A stretch of DNA of 64,000 nucleotides from Strigamia acuminata (GCA_949358305.1 OX442315.1:19060427-19124426); one strand, 5' to 3'; positions 35,441-48,500 are shown, numbered from the stretch's first letter. Notes: generated by a model from the sequence alone, not told the origin. A program made the numbers and translations.

Positions 35441-37985
35441 AAATGGTGGCAAGGTCATGCGCCAAATCCATTTGTTAAGCCTTAAAAAAGTTGGCCGCGC
35501 CCGCCCGCCCACACGAGAAAAGAAGAAGATGCCTTCTTCACACTTGAGTCTTCCTCTGGTTTCTTTCTCCTCCCTGCTTGTGCTTTATCTCATGCTAGAC
35601 GAGACTGTAAGTAGATTCCTGTTTTTGTTCTGAATTATGATGCAACCATGTGTCTTTATCTTCTCCTCCCAATTTTATCTTTCCCCTAAAACCTCCAAAG
35701 TTTGTCGACTCAAATTTCGTTAGTCGTTGCACCCATTTAGAAATGGGCCGTTTGCGCATGGCCACTGGCATGCCAAGCGTTTTGGGGATGCAAAATGTTT
35801 TCAGTACGTTGAAATACATACTTAAGGGCTTTGGAATTTGGTAAATAAGCGAGTCAGGCGGCGAGGGGAGGAGGGGAAAAGTGTATAATAATTAAAGATG
35901 TGCGCCGAGTTGAAATATTGAGCAAGGAGGTGCAAGATGCATTTTTTTTTGCCCTCACTGTCATTATTTGCATCCAATAAAAATCTCATCTGTCGCAGTA
36001 AATATTGCGCCGCTCTGCTATTAAAGAGAAAAAGCCTGCAGTGTATAAATGTATTCATAAAAAAAATTCCTGACTCCCAGTTTTCTAATATGCTCCGCCC
36101 TTAATTAGATTTTTTTTTATTCACACTAATATCTATCAGTTTTTACTGGGTGGAAATTCAATAGGGCGAAAAAGTTATACGTCCGTTGTGTTGGCAAACT
36201 CGCACGCCAAGTTGATATAATATGGCTGCGGCACGGAATTTGGCTGCCGGTTTATGAAAGATTATAAGTATGGAGAATTTAATCGATTTTGTATTCTTTG
36301 AACTTATACTTTGAATTTATGATGGAATTCGGAATTTGAAAACGATATTTTGGCGTTTGGGTTGGAATTCTGGGTCAATGTAATTTTGTTTGAAATTTTA
36401 GTCAGCCGTGCAGCGAGGAAAATGCTGTTTAAAATGTGGAAAGCAATTTAATTTTTTTCTTCTTCTTCTTCTTTTTTTTTTGGACCTGTCTAGAAGATTG
36501 ACAGGCCGTGTTTTTATGCCGCTTGAAGCATGCTTCAGAGTTAATGAGATGAAACAGAAGCATTTGTCTCTTTTGAAAGCTGTTTATTGCACTTTTCTAA
36601 TCTGTATCGAACATGTGCATCAGGGATTAACTTGTAACTGCACTCTCAGCGGACGAATTTGTTGTCTAGAATTTATTTCAAATTTTCCAAGTCATGATGG
36701 ACTCACTAACGTTGCCGTCTTGCCGAATTAAACATATTTTCTTAGAGGGAATTCGTATATGGAAAATGCAGCATTTTCCCTTCCCTTTTCTCGTTCAAGT
36801 GGAACTTCGGCTTTGTAAATGAATTATTTCGGTGTCATAATAAACAAATTTCCCTCTGAAGTTATAAAGTAACAGTTGGCGGATTTATAAATCTTTTTGT
36901 TGGAAAAGGCGTTTGATTTAAATTTTGCAGTTTAAATTGCCCACAGAATCTGCAGCTACAGGTGCAGTCTATTTGTCATTTTTAAGTTGCCTCTTTTTTT
37001 TAGGTAACATAGTCGTGGCTTCGTCATAAAAACATGCTTAGAGACGCGTAAATCAGTGAGCAAAGTCTGTTAAACTTCATCCGTTTTTTCAGGCTTTCCA
37101 AGTTTCTCACCGTCATCAGTCAACATTCTGGCCTATGTCCGGATGACAAGAATCCTCCCACCACATACACACAGGTCTTTGATAGCTTTAAATAACCGCG
37201 CACACAATTTGCACATACTTATTTCCTGTCGTGTAATAAATCAGAATTATAAAGTGTTATTTCATCATCCGCTTTATTGCGAAATCGAAAATTTTGGTCT
37301 CTTTTGTGTAAAAAAAGAATAAAAAGTTGTTTTAATTCTTTTTAATTTTTTTTTTTTTACTTTTTCGTTTTAGGTATGAAAATTTGTGAGAAATGGGTAA
37401 GGCGCTCGGCCAAAGATTTATATATTTTTTGCACCTGCTGAATAGGAAGTTTAATTACCGCTAATGAGCGATTTTATACGTTTGGAGCCTGAGACCCGTA
37501 TAATCTTTGGAGTCCCGTCATAACTCTATTCTGAAGTTGTCGCTTAAAAATCCAGGTATGATATATAGCTTGTTTTCAATCTGCATAATTTATTTTTGTA
37601 ATACAAGTTCTGTTGTTGTTATGACCCCGAAAAAGGTTTTAAATATTTTTTTTGAATTATTATTATATACATTTTATATGATTTTTGCATACAAATGATT
37701 TTTAGTTGACATTAAGCGAAGGGTTTACATTATAAATGCCAGCTTGGTAAGTTTTGTAGGTGGCGAAAGAAATTTAAATCGTGTGGGGGTGTTTTATTGC
37801 AACACTACATGCTGTAAATTTTATTAAAATATTAAGAAATTTAAGCGCCAGGTGATTAAGAGAAAATCAGCATTGCGTTAAAGCTTGAAAAAATATGTTT
37901 TAGTACTTTGCATTCAATAAGTCGTGTTACGAGTATTTTAGGTATTTAATACACTTTCCGTAAAGGTTTAAAAATAAATTGAAAT
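35441..37985. other. Abd-B/abd-A interval, segment 6
   Basis: Non-coding AT-rich DNA. Acceptor-like T-tracts end AG near 37003 and 37092. No gene or strong repeat is seen. Confidence 0.45.
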
Positions 37986-37989
37986 TATA

Positions 37990-38215
37990 TTGCTGTGAAG
38001 TGCATTTTGGAATTAATTCGGTAATGGTAATATATATTTTGTAAGCTGTATTACGAAATGCGTTCCCATTGTCAAATATAAGTTTGAATGCATCTTTAAA
38101 TGCATTTCTTCAATTGTATTATGAAATGCATTATTTAATGTATACAGAATATACTTAATTCTGTGAAATGCTATACATTTTGGAATGCATTGAGTGAAAA
38201 GCAATATATTGTAAA
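37990..38215. repeat. Degenerate cluster of AAATGCAT-type motifs
   Basis: The stretch repeats variants of TGTATTAYGAAATGCRTT and of TGTGAARTGC with ATTTTGGAAT, giving about seven GAAATGC/AATGCATT motifs in about 220 bp. The copies are diverged and irregularly spaced. ATGCAT/ATGCAAAT-like cores are used by POU and homeodomain proteins, so this could be a binding-site cluster, or an old short tandem duplication. Confidence 0.45.
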
Positions 38216-38829
38216 ATATATTTTTGAACCAAAGTTGTGTTTTGGCCCACATACGGTTCGAGAATGAAGCTAATTATTTTCCTAAATTAGGAAATTTATT
38301 TTAATCAAACAGAAGAATTTTAATGAAATATTTAAAAAAGATAATACGACTTACCTCATTACGTGCGTGTACATATTTGGCTACGTAGGGAATAATCTGG
38401 AGAAAAAAGTTAGACGTTTGAATAAAAAATGCAAATTTAATCGAAGGAATTACAAGTTTTATATTTGGTTTCAGCAGGAAAAATACATTTAAGATTTATT
38501 CGGCAATTTGGAAAAAAAATGAATCTTCCATGCTGCTTGAACATGGTTGGACGTAATGCAGTGAAGTACAGCAGTAATGTAGTGTATTTTTTTGGGAGGC
38601 GCTTCATCTCGGGGAGTATAAACGCCAGAGGCAATGCGGGGCTGTTCCACTGCGAATGGTCGAAATTTGAGAATCTCGACCAACTGAAAGACCCCGGATC
38701 ATGAGAGAAACAGTCGTAAAGTGAATAACATAAAAATGTTTTGATATACAGAAAAAAATAATCAAATGTCTTTAGATTAATGAAAAGATGGAGGTCTATG
38801 GCGATTGTTAACTCTTTTCTCTTTCACAG

Positions 38830-38906
38830 AGCTGTCGAGATTCGTATAAAATGGCTGTCTCGGGACAAAATGGCGCCAGGGTAATCCAGCGCGGGGCCAA
38901 GCCGAG
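38830..38906 (+). ncRNA. Candidate internal exon with a tiny open frame and paired Pho/YY1 sites
   Basis: A pyrimidine-rich tract ending TCTTTCACAG at 38829 is a strong acceptor. The segment ends GCCGAG at 38906 followed by GTAGGA, a moderate donor. Inside, ATG at 38851 in a good context (AAAATGG) opens a 19-codon frame, MAVSGQNGARVIQRGAKPR, stopping at the TAG that overlaps the donor. Two AAAATGGC motifs (38848-38855 and 38867-38874), which are Pho/YY1-type, lie 19 bp apart in the same orientation. It may therefore be a non-coding exon, a Polycomb-type element, or both. Nothing here shows that the peptide is made. Confidence 0.35.
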
Positions 38907-39547
38907 GTAGGATGAAAAGATTTTCTTATTATTTCTCTTTCGTTCTGTGCCGGAAATGACTTTTGGCACTAAAATGTTTTATTTATTTGCACGAATATGG
39001 CATGATAATTCCGGCACGAAAATCCTAGCTGTTTAGAATTTTTATTAAAAAAATTCCTGGAAATGTGATGCGTATTTGTATTCAGGTAGTGCGAAATAAG
39101 TGTCAGTGGTTGGAGATAGATTGTATTGTGCTTTTCAGTTAGTATTCTGTTGGTCTTTCTGCCAACAGATTTATAAGGAGAGTAATGAAGTTTAGTTGTT
39201 AGGTTTTGTGGAGGAGGTTGATTGAATGCTTAATGGGTTTGATGAAATAGCTAATAAGTAAGAAGCAAAATATAAGGAATAGACCTCGAGTTTTTGCAAT
39301 TTAAATGCATGGAAATTCATTGTATATTTACTTAGTTTTTTCAATTGTCACATTGGAATGTTTACAGGAAATTAAAGTTGTAAATTTGAAGGAAAAAAAA
39401 AACAGAAATGCCAAGTTCAACAAAAAGTGGGACACTAACTGGAGCAGGGGAAAATTAAAGGTATATCGTGATTATTTTAAAAATGTCAAGCGTCGAGAAT
39501 GAATAAATATGGAAAATATAATAGAAAAACACAAAAAGTAGTGTTAT

Positions 39548-39627
39548 AAGTGTTTTAGGTGTTTGTGTTGTTGTTTTGTGATGTTAAAAAAAATATGAAA
39601 AGAAAAACACGAACACCTATAACACTT
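39548..39627 (+). ncRNA. miRNA-like hairpin (unrecognised family)
   Basis: A 22-nt arm at 39548-39569 pairs with 39606-39627 around a 36-nt loop. Twenty Watson-Crick pairs, one G-U pair (39564:39611) and one T/T mismatch are counted by hand. In a minus-strand transcript the G-U pair would become an A/C mismatch, so the + strand folds better. Arm lengths and total size of 80 nt suit a pre-miRNA. The sequence is not one of the Hox-cluster miRNAs I know. Both arms are built from GTGTT-type repeats, so a chance fold of simple sequence is possible. Confidence 0.4.
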
Positions 39628-39763
39628 ACCGGTGAAACGAGACTTTTGAATGGAGCTACTGTGGCCATTTGAAATAAACATATGGTACGTAACAGTTTTA
39701 ATTTCTAGTTATAAAATATGAGAATGGGTAACCTTGAGAAGTTTTGTTCTTAGATGAATTACA

Positions 39764-39839
39764 TTTTCTAGCTCATTAAACTTTTAATAGGTGATTTTTC
39801 TTTTGTCATTGAGATAAGTTCATCTAATGAGTTAGAAAA
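39764..39839 (+). repeat. 15-bp inverted repeat beside the 39.55-kb hairpin
   Basis: Bases 39764-39778 pair with 39825-39839 at all 15 positions if one G-U pair is allowed, around a 46-nt loop. As with its neighbour, the wobble is G-U only in a + strand RNA. The stem is short for a miRNA precursor and the loop long. Confidence 0.45.
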
Positions 39840-40499
39840 CTGCAGTGTCCTTGGAATTTGTTGTCGAGGTGATTTTGGAAAAATCGATGACTGCGCACAC
39901 GGCACTGTCAGGCTTAATTTGTCTTTTCAAAGAAGTTCGGCCTCTTCAGCTTATGTGTATACCTTCATTGCATATGCAAAAGAAGGAAAGTGAGGAAACA
40001 GCTGCGGTAATTTGATGGTAGCGATGTGTGCTATAATTAGTTGGACTATACTCTTGGATAAGCTGTTTCCTATGCCATCTGTGGCTGGGAAGCCACAAAA
40101 TATATAAGCGAAAAAATAGTGTTCCACGAATTTAATTATAAAAATGATATTTTAAAATAAGAATTACTTTCTGTGTTTCAAGAAAAAAAAAACAACAACA
40201 TGCAAACAGATAAAATAAAAATAAAAATTAATGAACCATGAAATGTGGAGCCATAATATCGAAAATAAATACAAAGTTCGATATTTTTGGTTGTAAAAGT
40301 GTCAAAAACTAAGGAAATTTAATTGGGCGAGGTTTCATGTTGCAAGGGAAATGGTAAAATTTGATATTTAGTGATTGTAGGTCAGATTAATTTAGACATT
40401 TGGACAGCGCAGTTGTCACATGCACGAGTGGAGAAAATTGAGAGACATTATTTAGTTCTATCCCACAAGAGGAATCAATTGATTACGACACTGGGGTTG
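39840..40499. other. Abd-B/abd-A interval, short AT-rich segment
   Basis: Non-coding AT-rich DNA; nothing specific seen. Confidence 0.4.
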
Positions 40500-40830
40500 A
40501 AGGGGAAAGGGGTGAAGCTTGGTGGCAGTGGTGCGCACAATTCTTGGAAGAATGGCGGCCATTCATTACACTCGAATCCGACCAATCGAAATCCCGTATG
40601 TCCATCGTCACGTGATCTCGAGGGGCTGGCTCTGTGACGCGGGGCCATGCAAACGAACAGCCATGAGTGAGTCAAGAGAGAATCTGCCCACTTGGCGCCC
40701 CCGTCGACATTTTAACCTTAAAAAACGTCATTCCCTCCCTGTTTACGACATTTCTTCCTCGTCGGAAACAAAAGGGACGTCGCTCATTGCAAATAAAAGT
40801 CAGGAGGAAAAGGGTTAGGCTGCAACACTC
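40500..40830. promoter_or_regulatory. GC-richer island with YY1-, CCAAT- and E-box-type sites
   Basis: Contains GAATGGCGGCCATTC near 40550 (a near-palindrome with a YY1-type core), CCAAT near 40582, TCACGTGA at 40608-40615 (the octamer also found twice in the Abd-B promoter), GGCGCCCCCG at 40694-40703 and a TTTACGAC at 40742-40749. Overlapping short frames show no domain. A compact candidate enhancer or promoter. Confidence 0.35.
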
Positions 40831-43800
40831 TGACCGCAACTTATTAAGAGAAATGCGTTTTAGTGGCAGATTAAGGGAGGGGACGTGGAAAAGTCGTATT
40901 AGGTGGCAATTTTCTTTTGTCAGTTAATTTTATATTAGCGGATATCAATCACGCGGGCCTTATAAAGATGCGCGTACACATCCTAACTTCCTGTCGGTTA
41001 CTCCCTGCTCTGCACTTGCCCGGCGCTTGAGACCGTGTTTGGTGAAGAGGACATAAAAAGAGTGACTCGTCCGTCACGATGCAGAGTGTGCTCTGTTAAA
41101 GACACCCTTGGGCACGAGAGTAAACGTAATTTTACGGGGAAATAGGGGGATCCTCGAGGAAATTCTGCGTTAGAGACTTAGAGGTGACTTGAACCTTAAA
41201 AGTGCACTTTGAACATATGTATTGCTTTAACCAGTTGGTGACTCGAAACAGTTGTTGATCTAGCGAAGAAATTGCACGGATTTCATGGTATATTTATTTT
41301 CTATTCTCAATTTTAACATCAAAACTCTTAGATGCTGAAGACGTCATTTTTTTCTTTGCTATATATTTTTATATACACGAGGGTTTCAATGACTTGGAAT
41401 CACTTCTGTTGGAGGAATTTGTGAGGAAAGTGAGTTTTTTTTTGTGATATACTCTTTTTTTTATGTCAAAGACAAAAGAAATGGTTTTTTTCTGTTTTCG
41501 AAACGAGAAAAGGGATGTTCTGCCAAGGTAGGAATGCTTTTTATGTGAAATTTCGAGATATGGAGTTTTGAAATTGTAAACCTTTTTCCAGGCGCTTTAT
41601 ATGTACTCTCCAGAGTGAGTTCTTTCGTGTTAATAACGAAGGAAATATGTGTTATGCTCATCAAAAAGTCGCAACTATTTTTAAGAAGTTGTTAGGGTTT
41701 TTTTTCTTTTCTTAAATGTGCTTTACTCATATTTTTTTATTACTCTCTCCGGATTCAATTGTGTAAAAGTTGCGAACAAAGTTTCCGTTTCGAGTTTGAG
41801 ATTACATCCCTTTTTGGCCCCAAGTATAAGTCACGTATACATAATCTATAAAGAAGAACGAAAAACAACCGCCGTGTGGTGCCGTCTGAGTGACGCCGCA
41901 AGACATCGAAAGTTAGATATTAAAAGGATCTTGAATGGAGGGAAATGAGGCTCGAGCCTGCATTGTGCCGCAGTCTTGATTTACTGGCGTGCAAGTTTCT
42001 GTTTTGTTTGTTATTGGCAGTCTCTGTATAGTAATCTGTTAGCGCAGCAGGGAATTTAAGACGGCAATATTTAATTATTCGTAAATAAATGCCTTGGTTT
42101 ATTGCTGGAAATGGAAATATTTTCCATTGCAAGTTTTTGTGGAGTGATAGTAAGGAGTTAATGTAAAAAAAATGTAAACAATATCTTTTAAGGGTATGGC
42201 CACTTATTATGTGTAGTCGGTATAGTCATATGTCTTGAAATGAAGTCGGTTTAGCGTCTGGAGCACTTCCTGCGAAATATGTAAAGTGCAGGACGTGGGG
42301 AATGCATTAGCATCGAGATGGAAAGAACAAGAGCCAATGTCCCATAATGTTATTAAATCTTCGTATGACCGGGATTGGCATGTAGTTACAAAGTTAGAGG
42401 AAAGTTTGTATGAAATGAGAATATTTTAAATTTATTATTTATTATAGTTTTATAGCCTTGTTTTTTTCTTTTCTTTTCATTTTTATTTAATACATGGCGA
42501 TCAAATGTGTAGGATAGATTAGGTTGATACGAAATTTGAATTACAAACGAATTCACGTTTATGAAAGCGCCATGGCCAATTTTGTACATCAATATTAAAT
42601 ATTAAATTTTGTTCTTTCGCAAGTACAGGTGCGGAGATATAAGAAAATTTAATAATGATGCGGTCCGCAATTCCGCATGACCTTTTTTTATTTATTTATT
42701 CATTAATTTTTTTTTTGCTTTGCTTTCTATTAAAGTGGGATGGATGTTTAGGAATTGCTTTTGCATGCTTGGAGAGTTGTTGAAATTGGACGTGTAAGTA
42801 CGGGGCCAAATGTGAACATCGTTTTGCGCTCTGCATAAATTACAAGTGTCATGTAAATGGAAAGATCTGAAATTACTCGAAGCGATGATGTGCCGGAGAA
42901 TGTTTGTTTATATCCGCGCCACACGTTGTTGTAAAATCCTTTTTCTCCATCTGAACGCCACTTGAACGGGCTTTCTGACTGATAGCTAAAAATTCCATGG
43001 GGAATCGTCAATTTAGATTTCTCCAGAGAGTTACATGACAGTTTTGTAGCAGCCCAAGATACACAAACCATCTTTTTTTTTTCTTTCGAAGCTTTTTAGA
43101 CGTAAACAATTTTTTTTTTTATGTTTTATATTTTTAAAGGTTTGTGTAGATAACTGATAGATTTCAATTTTTGTGATATTAGTGGGACGAGATGATAAAA
43201 CCGGTTGGGAATTTTATAACTATCTGATCCGAGATTAAGCAAACAAAACATGTTATTTTTTTGTACGTCGCCATTTAGTTTTTGTGACAATATAGAAATC
43301 GGTCATTTTCGTTTATCATCGGTGGCTCGTGTGGTCTTGTGGTATTAGACTTCCTTAATTTGATGTTCCAACTCGTGTGGCATTTTCTGTGGTTTTATCT
43401 ATGGCCGCTTCGTCCGTTGTCAGCACTCGTGGGGTCTCGTCGAGATCCATCCGAATCGAACTCACGCCCATTGGATGAGGATGGATGACGTCAATGAGTA
43501 CGTTCTTCTTGCCCAGTCGCGTTAAAGGGGTTGAGCTACTTGGAAATCTCAGCGGGTGAAAGTAGGATGACATTTTTTTGTTTGAAAAAGTTTTTTTTTT
43601 GAAAGTTTGCTCTCAGTGGGGATTCGAAGAGAGAGTTGATGCTGTAGCAAGTAATCGAAAGGATTTTCTTTTTTTCAATCTAAAGTTCTTTGGGTCGAAT
43701 CGCTGAGATAAGGAAAAGTGACTGCCCCCTTTCTCACTGGAACACGTAGAAGGTGGAACTGGATTTCTGATTGCTTGATCGATGACCAAGGGCTTGGAGA

Positions 43801-45440
43801 ACCTTCCAATTAAAGACAATACTTTTTTTTGTGCCCAATCAAAGTAGAGAGATTGTAGTGATTGGTTCTTTTGAAATTTTAAAGGAAAAGTTTTTAACTA
43901 CTTTGTGTTTAGTATTTGATTTAAGAAAATGTGAGCATTGTTTTTAATTAATTGCAGACGGGGTAAAAAATTCAACGCGTTAAGCTCATTTAATTTATGG
44001 AAGCAAACTTTGGATGGGGCTTGAAATATCCAGTTGGAGTTGACATTGGCCTTTAAACCGAAGAAAATAAATAAACCGGGGAAGAAAGGAAGAAAATCTG
44101 CATTTGTTGAACATAAATTTCACTGCAAGTTGGTTTTTTTTTTTTTTTTTTTGGAGGAACCCAAATTTAGAAGTGTCTTGAGGTGTAAAGATAGTGGTTA
44201 TAATTAGACGAGACTAAATGCAGGAGTGTGTTTTATGCAAGTATTTGGCGGTTTGGGTATTTAGAAAGTTATAATTCATGGAGGCAGGGTCATGTCAGAT
44301 GCCATTTCTCAACATTAATTTGTGTCGAGGCCAATGTTTGGGCCGTATCAGGGCTTAGGCCTTTTGCAGATAATGTTAATGAACAACTGGGGAAATTAAA
44401 ACGACATTGCAATCGGGTTAGACGAGTTACATAACCTTTGGATGGTCAATTTAGGGTATCTTCTTCTTAAAACGAAGATAAGATGGCGAATTGGTCTCTA
44501 TAATTTTTATAGGCGTTGTAAATCTCTAACTCTGGCATTTATCAAACTTAATTGAATTTAATTGGTGGCTTTTTATTTTATGTTATTTTAAACTGAATTT
44601 ATTTAAATAATTTTTTGTTTTTTAAATTTCTAAATGAAGAATGAAGTTGGAATATAAAGTTTTGAACGATATATATTTTATAGGTTGAAATGGGTAAAGC
44701 TGGTTGAAGCTGGTTTAGGTTGAATCTCACGTTTTCCTAATGATGATTACTTTTCGGTCATTTTCTGCTAAGATGGAGTATACATTTGTTTCGAGTTAGT
44801 CGTGATGAGTTTTAACTAACTAGGCAAATGTCTTCCTAAGGGATACATCCATGTTACATAAAATTGGGAGTTTATAAATGTCGATATTTTTTTAGTGCAC
44901 AATATTAGCGAATTAAAACGTGGTAGTAAAATCGGGAGTAGCCAGAAATGCACACGATTGATGGATGGGATTATACGCAGCAAGAAGTGATCTAATTAAA
45001 AACAGTTTGCGTATAGCGTGGCGGATCAACGTTGTGAGCGAAAATGAAAAGTGCGATGCCTCGAGTCGGTTGATGTGGGTGAGAGCAGCGGCCATAACAG
45101 TTTTCGTCATTCTAGTCAGACCGAGAAGAAAATGTTGAACGAGAAAGGCTAAAGGTTCGGGCAGTGTGCCCAAAAAGTATGAGGTTAGCGAAGTTTGAAA
45201 TGAGAGATGTGTCCGAATATCAAGGGAGACATGATAAGAGATAGTGAAGAGAATTTTATCACGGGGCGTCGTTTGCTGCCATTCCGATTTGAATTACGGT
45301 TTTGCTTCGCCGACATTTTGTATGAGTAAGTAGGTATAACTTATTCGTATTCGTTGCTGTATCTTATTTTACTTATTTTTTTCGTTTTTATTTTAGATGT
45401 ATATGTCGACTATGCTAGAAAATTGGAATTTTTTTTTATA
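40831..45440. other. Abd-B/abd-A interval, segment 7
   Basis: Non-coding AT-rich DNA. T19 run at 44134-44152. A tandem GAAGCTGGTTT-like repeat lies near 44695-44715. No gene is seen; open frames are at most 107 codons. Confidence 0.45.
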
Positions 45441-45519
45441 GCATCGTGTTTTTTTTTGCTCTCCTAAAACTGCGTCGTCATCAACGAGCGTCGTTGCTGC
45501 TGAGAATCAGGGACACGAG
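45441..45519 (+). other. Weak exon-like segment
   Basis: A T-rich tract ending ATAG at 45440-45441 is followed about 80 nt later by CACGAG|GTAGGT at 45519/45520. The stretch before the donor is GC-richer than its surroundings. No open frame of note; low-confidence non-coding exon candidate. Confidence 0.15.
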
Positions 45520-45520
45520 G

Positions 45521-48500
45521 TAGGTGTATTTTTGTTTATTACATGTATTTATTTTGGGTTGGAAAGAGTAGTTTCTCGTTAATGATAGTGTAGGAATGGT
45601 TTTTTTGTGTCAATAACATGTCCACCAACTCTTGTTATACGTTCGATCAGTGAGAACGGAATACATTAATCGATTGGTGAGGCGCCCTTTTGGGATGTCA
45701 TAAAAATCGAATATTTTTTTTTTTATTAGATGGGGATTAATGTAGATGAAATGTGGAGAAAGATTTTTTGTTTGTTTGTTTGTTTGAAGAAGCAGTTTAA
45801 TTTGCGGGAATGTTAAACGAATCTTGTTTTTACGCTGCATTTGCCAAATTAACGTCATTAAACCAAGTCGGCAAAATGAGTATTTGCTCACATTGGCTCA
45901 TGTTTTGGGCTAAAAATGTTAATTAGTTGAAACTTTTAGCCCTTCACGTTTGAAATGAGAATGAGTATGTGTGGTATATGGATTGGCAAATTATTCCAGA
46001 TGACCTGGAACTCCCTGTTCCGGCGTAATGAGAAAAAGAGAGATAAAGAAGAGAAGATGCTTTCAAATTTGCCTGCCTCGAATCTAATTTCGCTTGGGTT
46101 TCCTCTATAAAATTTTCACTCGTTGGCCTGTCCGAACGCAAGGAGTTCTCATTCACAGTCCGAAGACACTCCCAATTCGATCACGGTTTATGATAAATTT
46201 AAAAGTGCTTTCGCAATCTTCTTAACAGTGTTTGTTCGATGAAAAGGGAAGTAAGAAAAAGAAAATAAAAATAAAAATATGAAAGTTGTTTTTTCTTCTT
46301 TTCTCACTTACCTTTTTTACGAGTCGGAGGAGTATCGCAGCTGACGTTGGCAATGGGTTTTCTTGCAACAAACTTTGTTCTTGTTACCTTATTGCAATCC
46401 CAGATGGTGTTTAGACATTGGCTGATGCTAGTTTAGAACTGTGTGAGAAGAATTGTCACCATTTGTCGTTGCATGGGTCAGTAGATTTTATTATTCCTCG
46501 TGGGTCAAGCACAACCATTTACGTGATTCCTCAACCCTTTCACTGCTCCACATTTAATTGTCCAATGACATTGGTTTCGTTTCATTTGGCTGTGTTTGGT
46601 TGGTAAAAGGAAAGCAGTTGGAGTTGGTGTTGGTGTTGGGGTGCAGAAAAAAATTAAGAGAAAAAATGGTTGGAAGAATTTCCCTCCAATTTGCCGGGGT
46701 GTGACGTTGGGTAAAAAAAAGCACACTTGTAGGAGGTCGATACTGTAAACCAGTGTCATGGAGACGTCAGTTCGGAAGGATTTACAACTTGCTTACAATC
46801 GCTAGATACGACCAAGTTTATAACTTAAGTGCTTTGATTGCAATTAGGAATATTTGGGTTTGTTTTTTGGAACCATTGGTTAGTTATTTTATCATTTGAT
46901 TGAATGTTTTGGTATTTGAAAGAAGCGAATGGGAAAATTGGACAATTTAATAACACTTATGAAGGGAAAAGTATGGGGTGTTGGGAGTAAGTTTTTTTTT
47001 TTGTAGAATTGTAGATGCAGTAATGGGTGAAATATAAACCATTACTTGTGTTTAGCTATTTTCAGACAAAAAATATCGCATTTACAATCTCCGGGTTGGA
47101 GGTTAAAGAAATCACAATAGGAAACAAATATCTGATATATTAAAATTCATTTACATTGAATGATATGACGTTATTTCTTAGCTCATTTTTTGTTTTGTAA
47201 GATGATATTAGTTTAAAAGTAAAAGAATCGAGTTTTTTCCTTCGTGCACGAGAAATTCTGCAAGAAAAAGTTGAAACAAAATCATTTCCGCTGAATTTAC
47301 GTGTGGTATATGTATAAAGTGGTAAATACACTATAACGCTGCAAAGAAATTAAATTAAAACACTGGGGGAAAAAATGTTTGGTTTTTCCGAAAACTTAAT
47401 ATTGGGTTTTTGATGGGTTGCTGGTGTGTAGCAGTAACAGAACATACGAAAACAAATTTTGTATAAGGTACAGAGAAAAGTAGAAAACCAAACATGCAAT
47501 ACATCAACAGCACTGTGATAGTTGTTTTTGAAGTTTATTATTTTTATTGTTCAGAAATGTGTTATGAGTTTGTTTTAAAAACATTGAAGAAATTGGAATG
47601 AGACAGCCACCTGTAAGTAATTGAATTTCTACTTTTAAATGGTTCGAGATCATTATAAACTATTAATACGGGGCAAAGTAATAGTACTGTAATACAAAAG
47701 CAACAGAAAGAATGTACAAAAGCTGCCTTTAGCTTGCCCTATTGTTTTTTAACCGTAAAAACAAGCCTGTAGGAAATAAATAAACAAACAAAATCAAGAA
47801 CAAAGCAAAGCTACATTTTTTTTTTACGAATTTACATCAATATATCGATTTAGCTAAGATTCTGTTCAATTTTGCGGATGGCATTTTAGTTTGGATTTAA
47901 AAAATAAAAGTCAATTTTTTTTATCTTCTAATTAAGTGTATTTTAAGCAACAACAGCCCAAATAATTGATAAATTAACTGCATTAAAGTTTTGAAATAAA
48001 ATGGCCAATTTACGGCGTTTTGCATTTACAGCAAATTTTATGTTTTAGCACGCTGTATAATTTAATCCAATATTTTACGTACCGGTAGTTGGAATTTCCG
48101 GGTTTAAATTATCACTAAGCACGGCAATTTTTCTAAAGAAAATTGTTTATAATTGTGATAAGTGTATAAGTTTCATTTCTAATTGAAATTTCACACGATC
48201 TCAATTAGATGATGAGATTTAGCAAGAATTTATTATTTCTGTTGAATGTTCTTCTTCTAAAGAGAGATTTATTTTCTAATATATGTGTAAATATTGGATC
48301 AAAGGAATTCTAGTTTTTAAAATGAAAATAATCCACTTTATTGTACCAATTGAATTAAATCAAAACATATGGCGCTAGGCTCATTCTAGGCTCATTTCGC
48401 AGCATCATTCATAATTAAGGAAAATTATATTTTGTACTCGCTGTACACACGGATGCGAGGAAAGTAATAAACTAACATCACGTAGAAATTTAGATACGCT

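Noticed and set aside
39961-39990. GTATACCTTC as a possible iab-4 3p remnant
   Set aside because: Only a short core matches what I know of iab-4/iab-8, and no partner arm is present to make the hairpin.
43610-43640. TTCGAATCCCC on the minus strand as a tRNA B-box
   Set aside because: The T-stem does not pair and no other tRNA elements are nearby.
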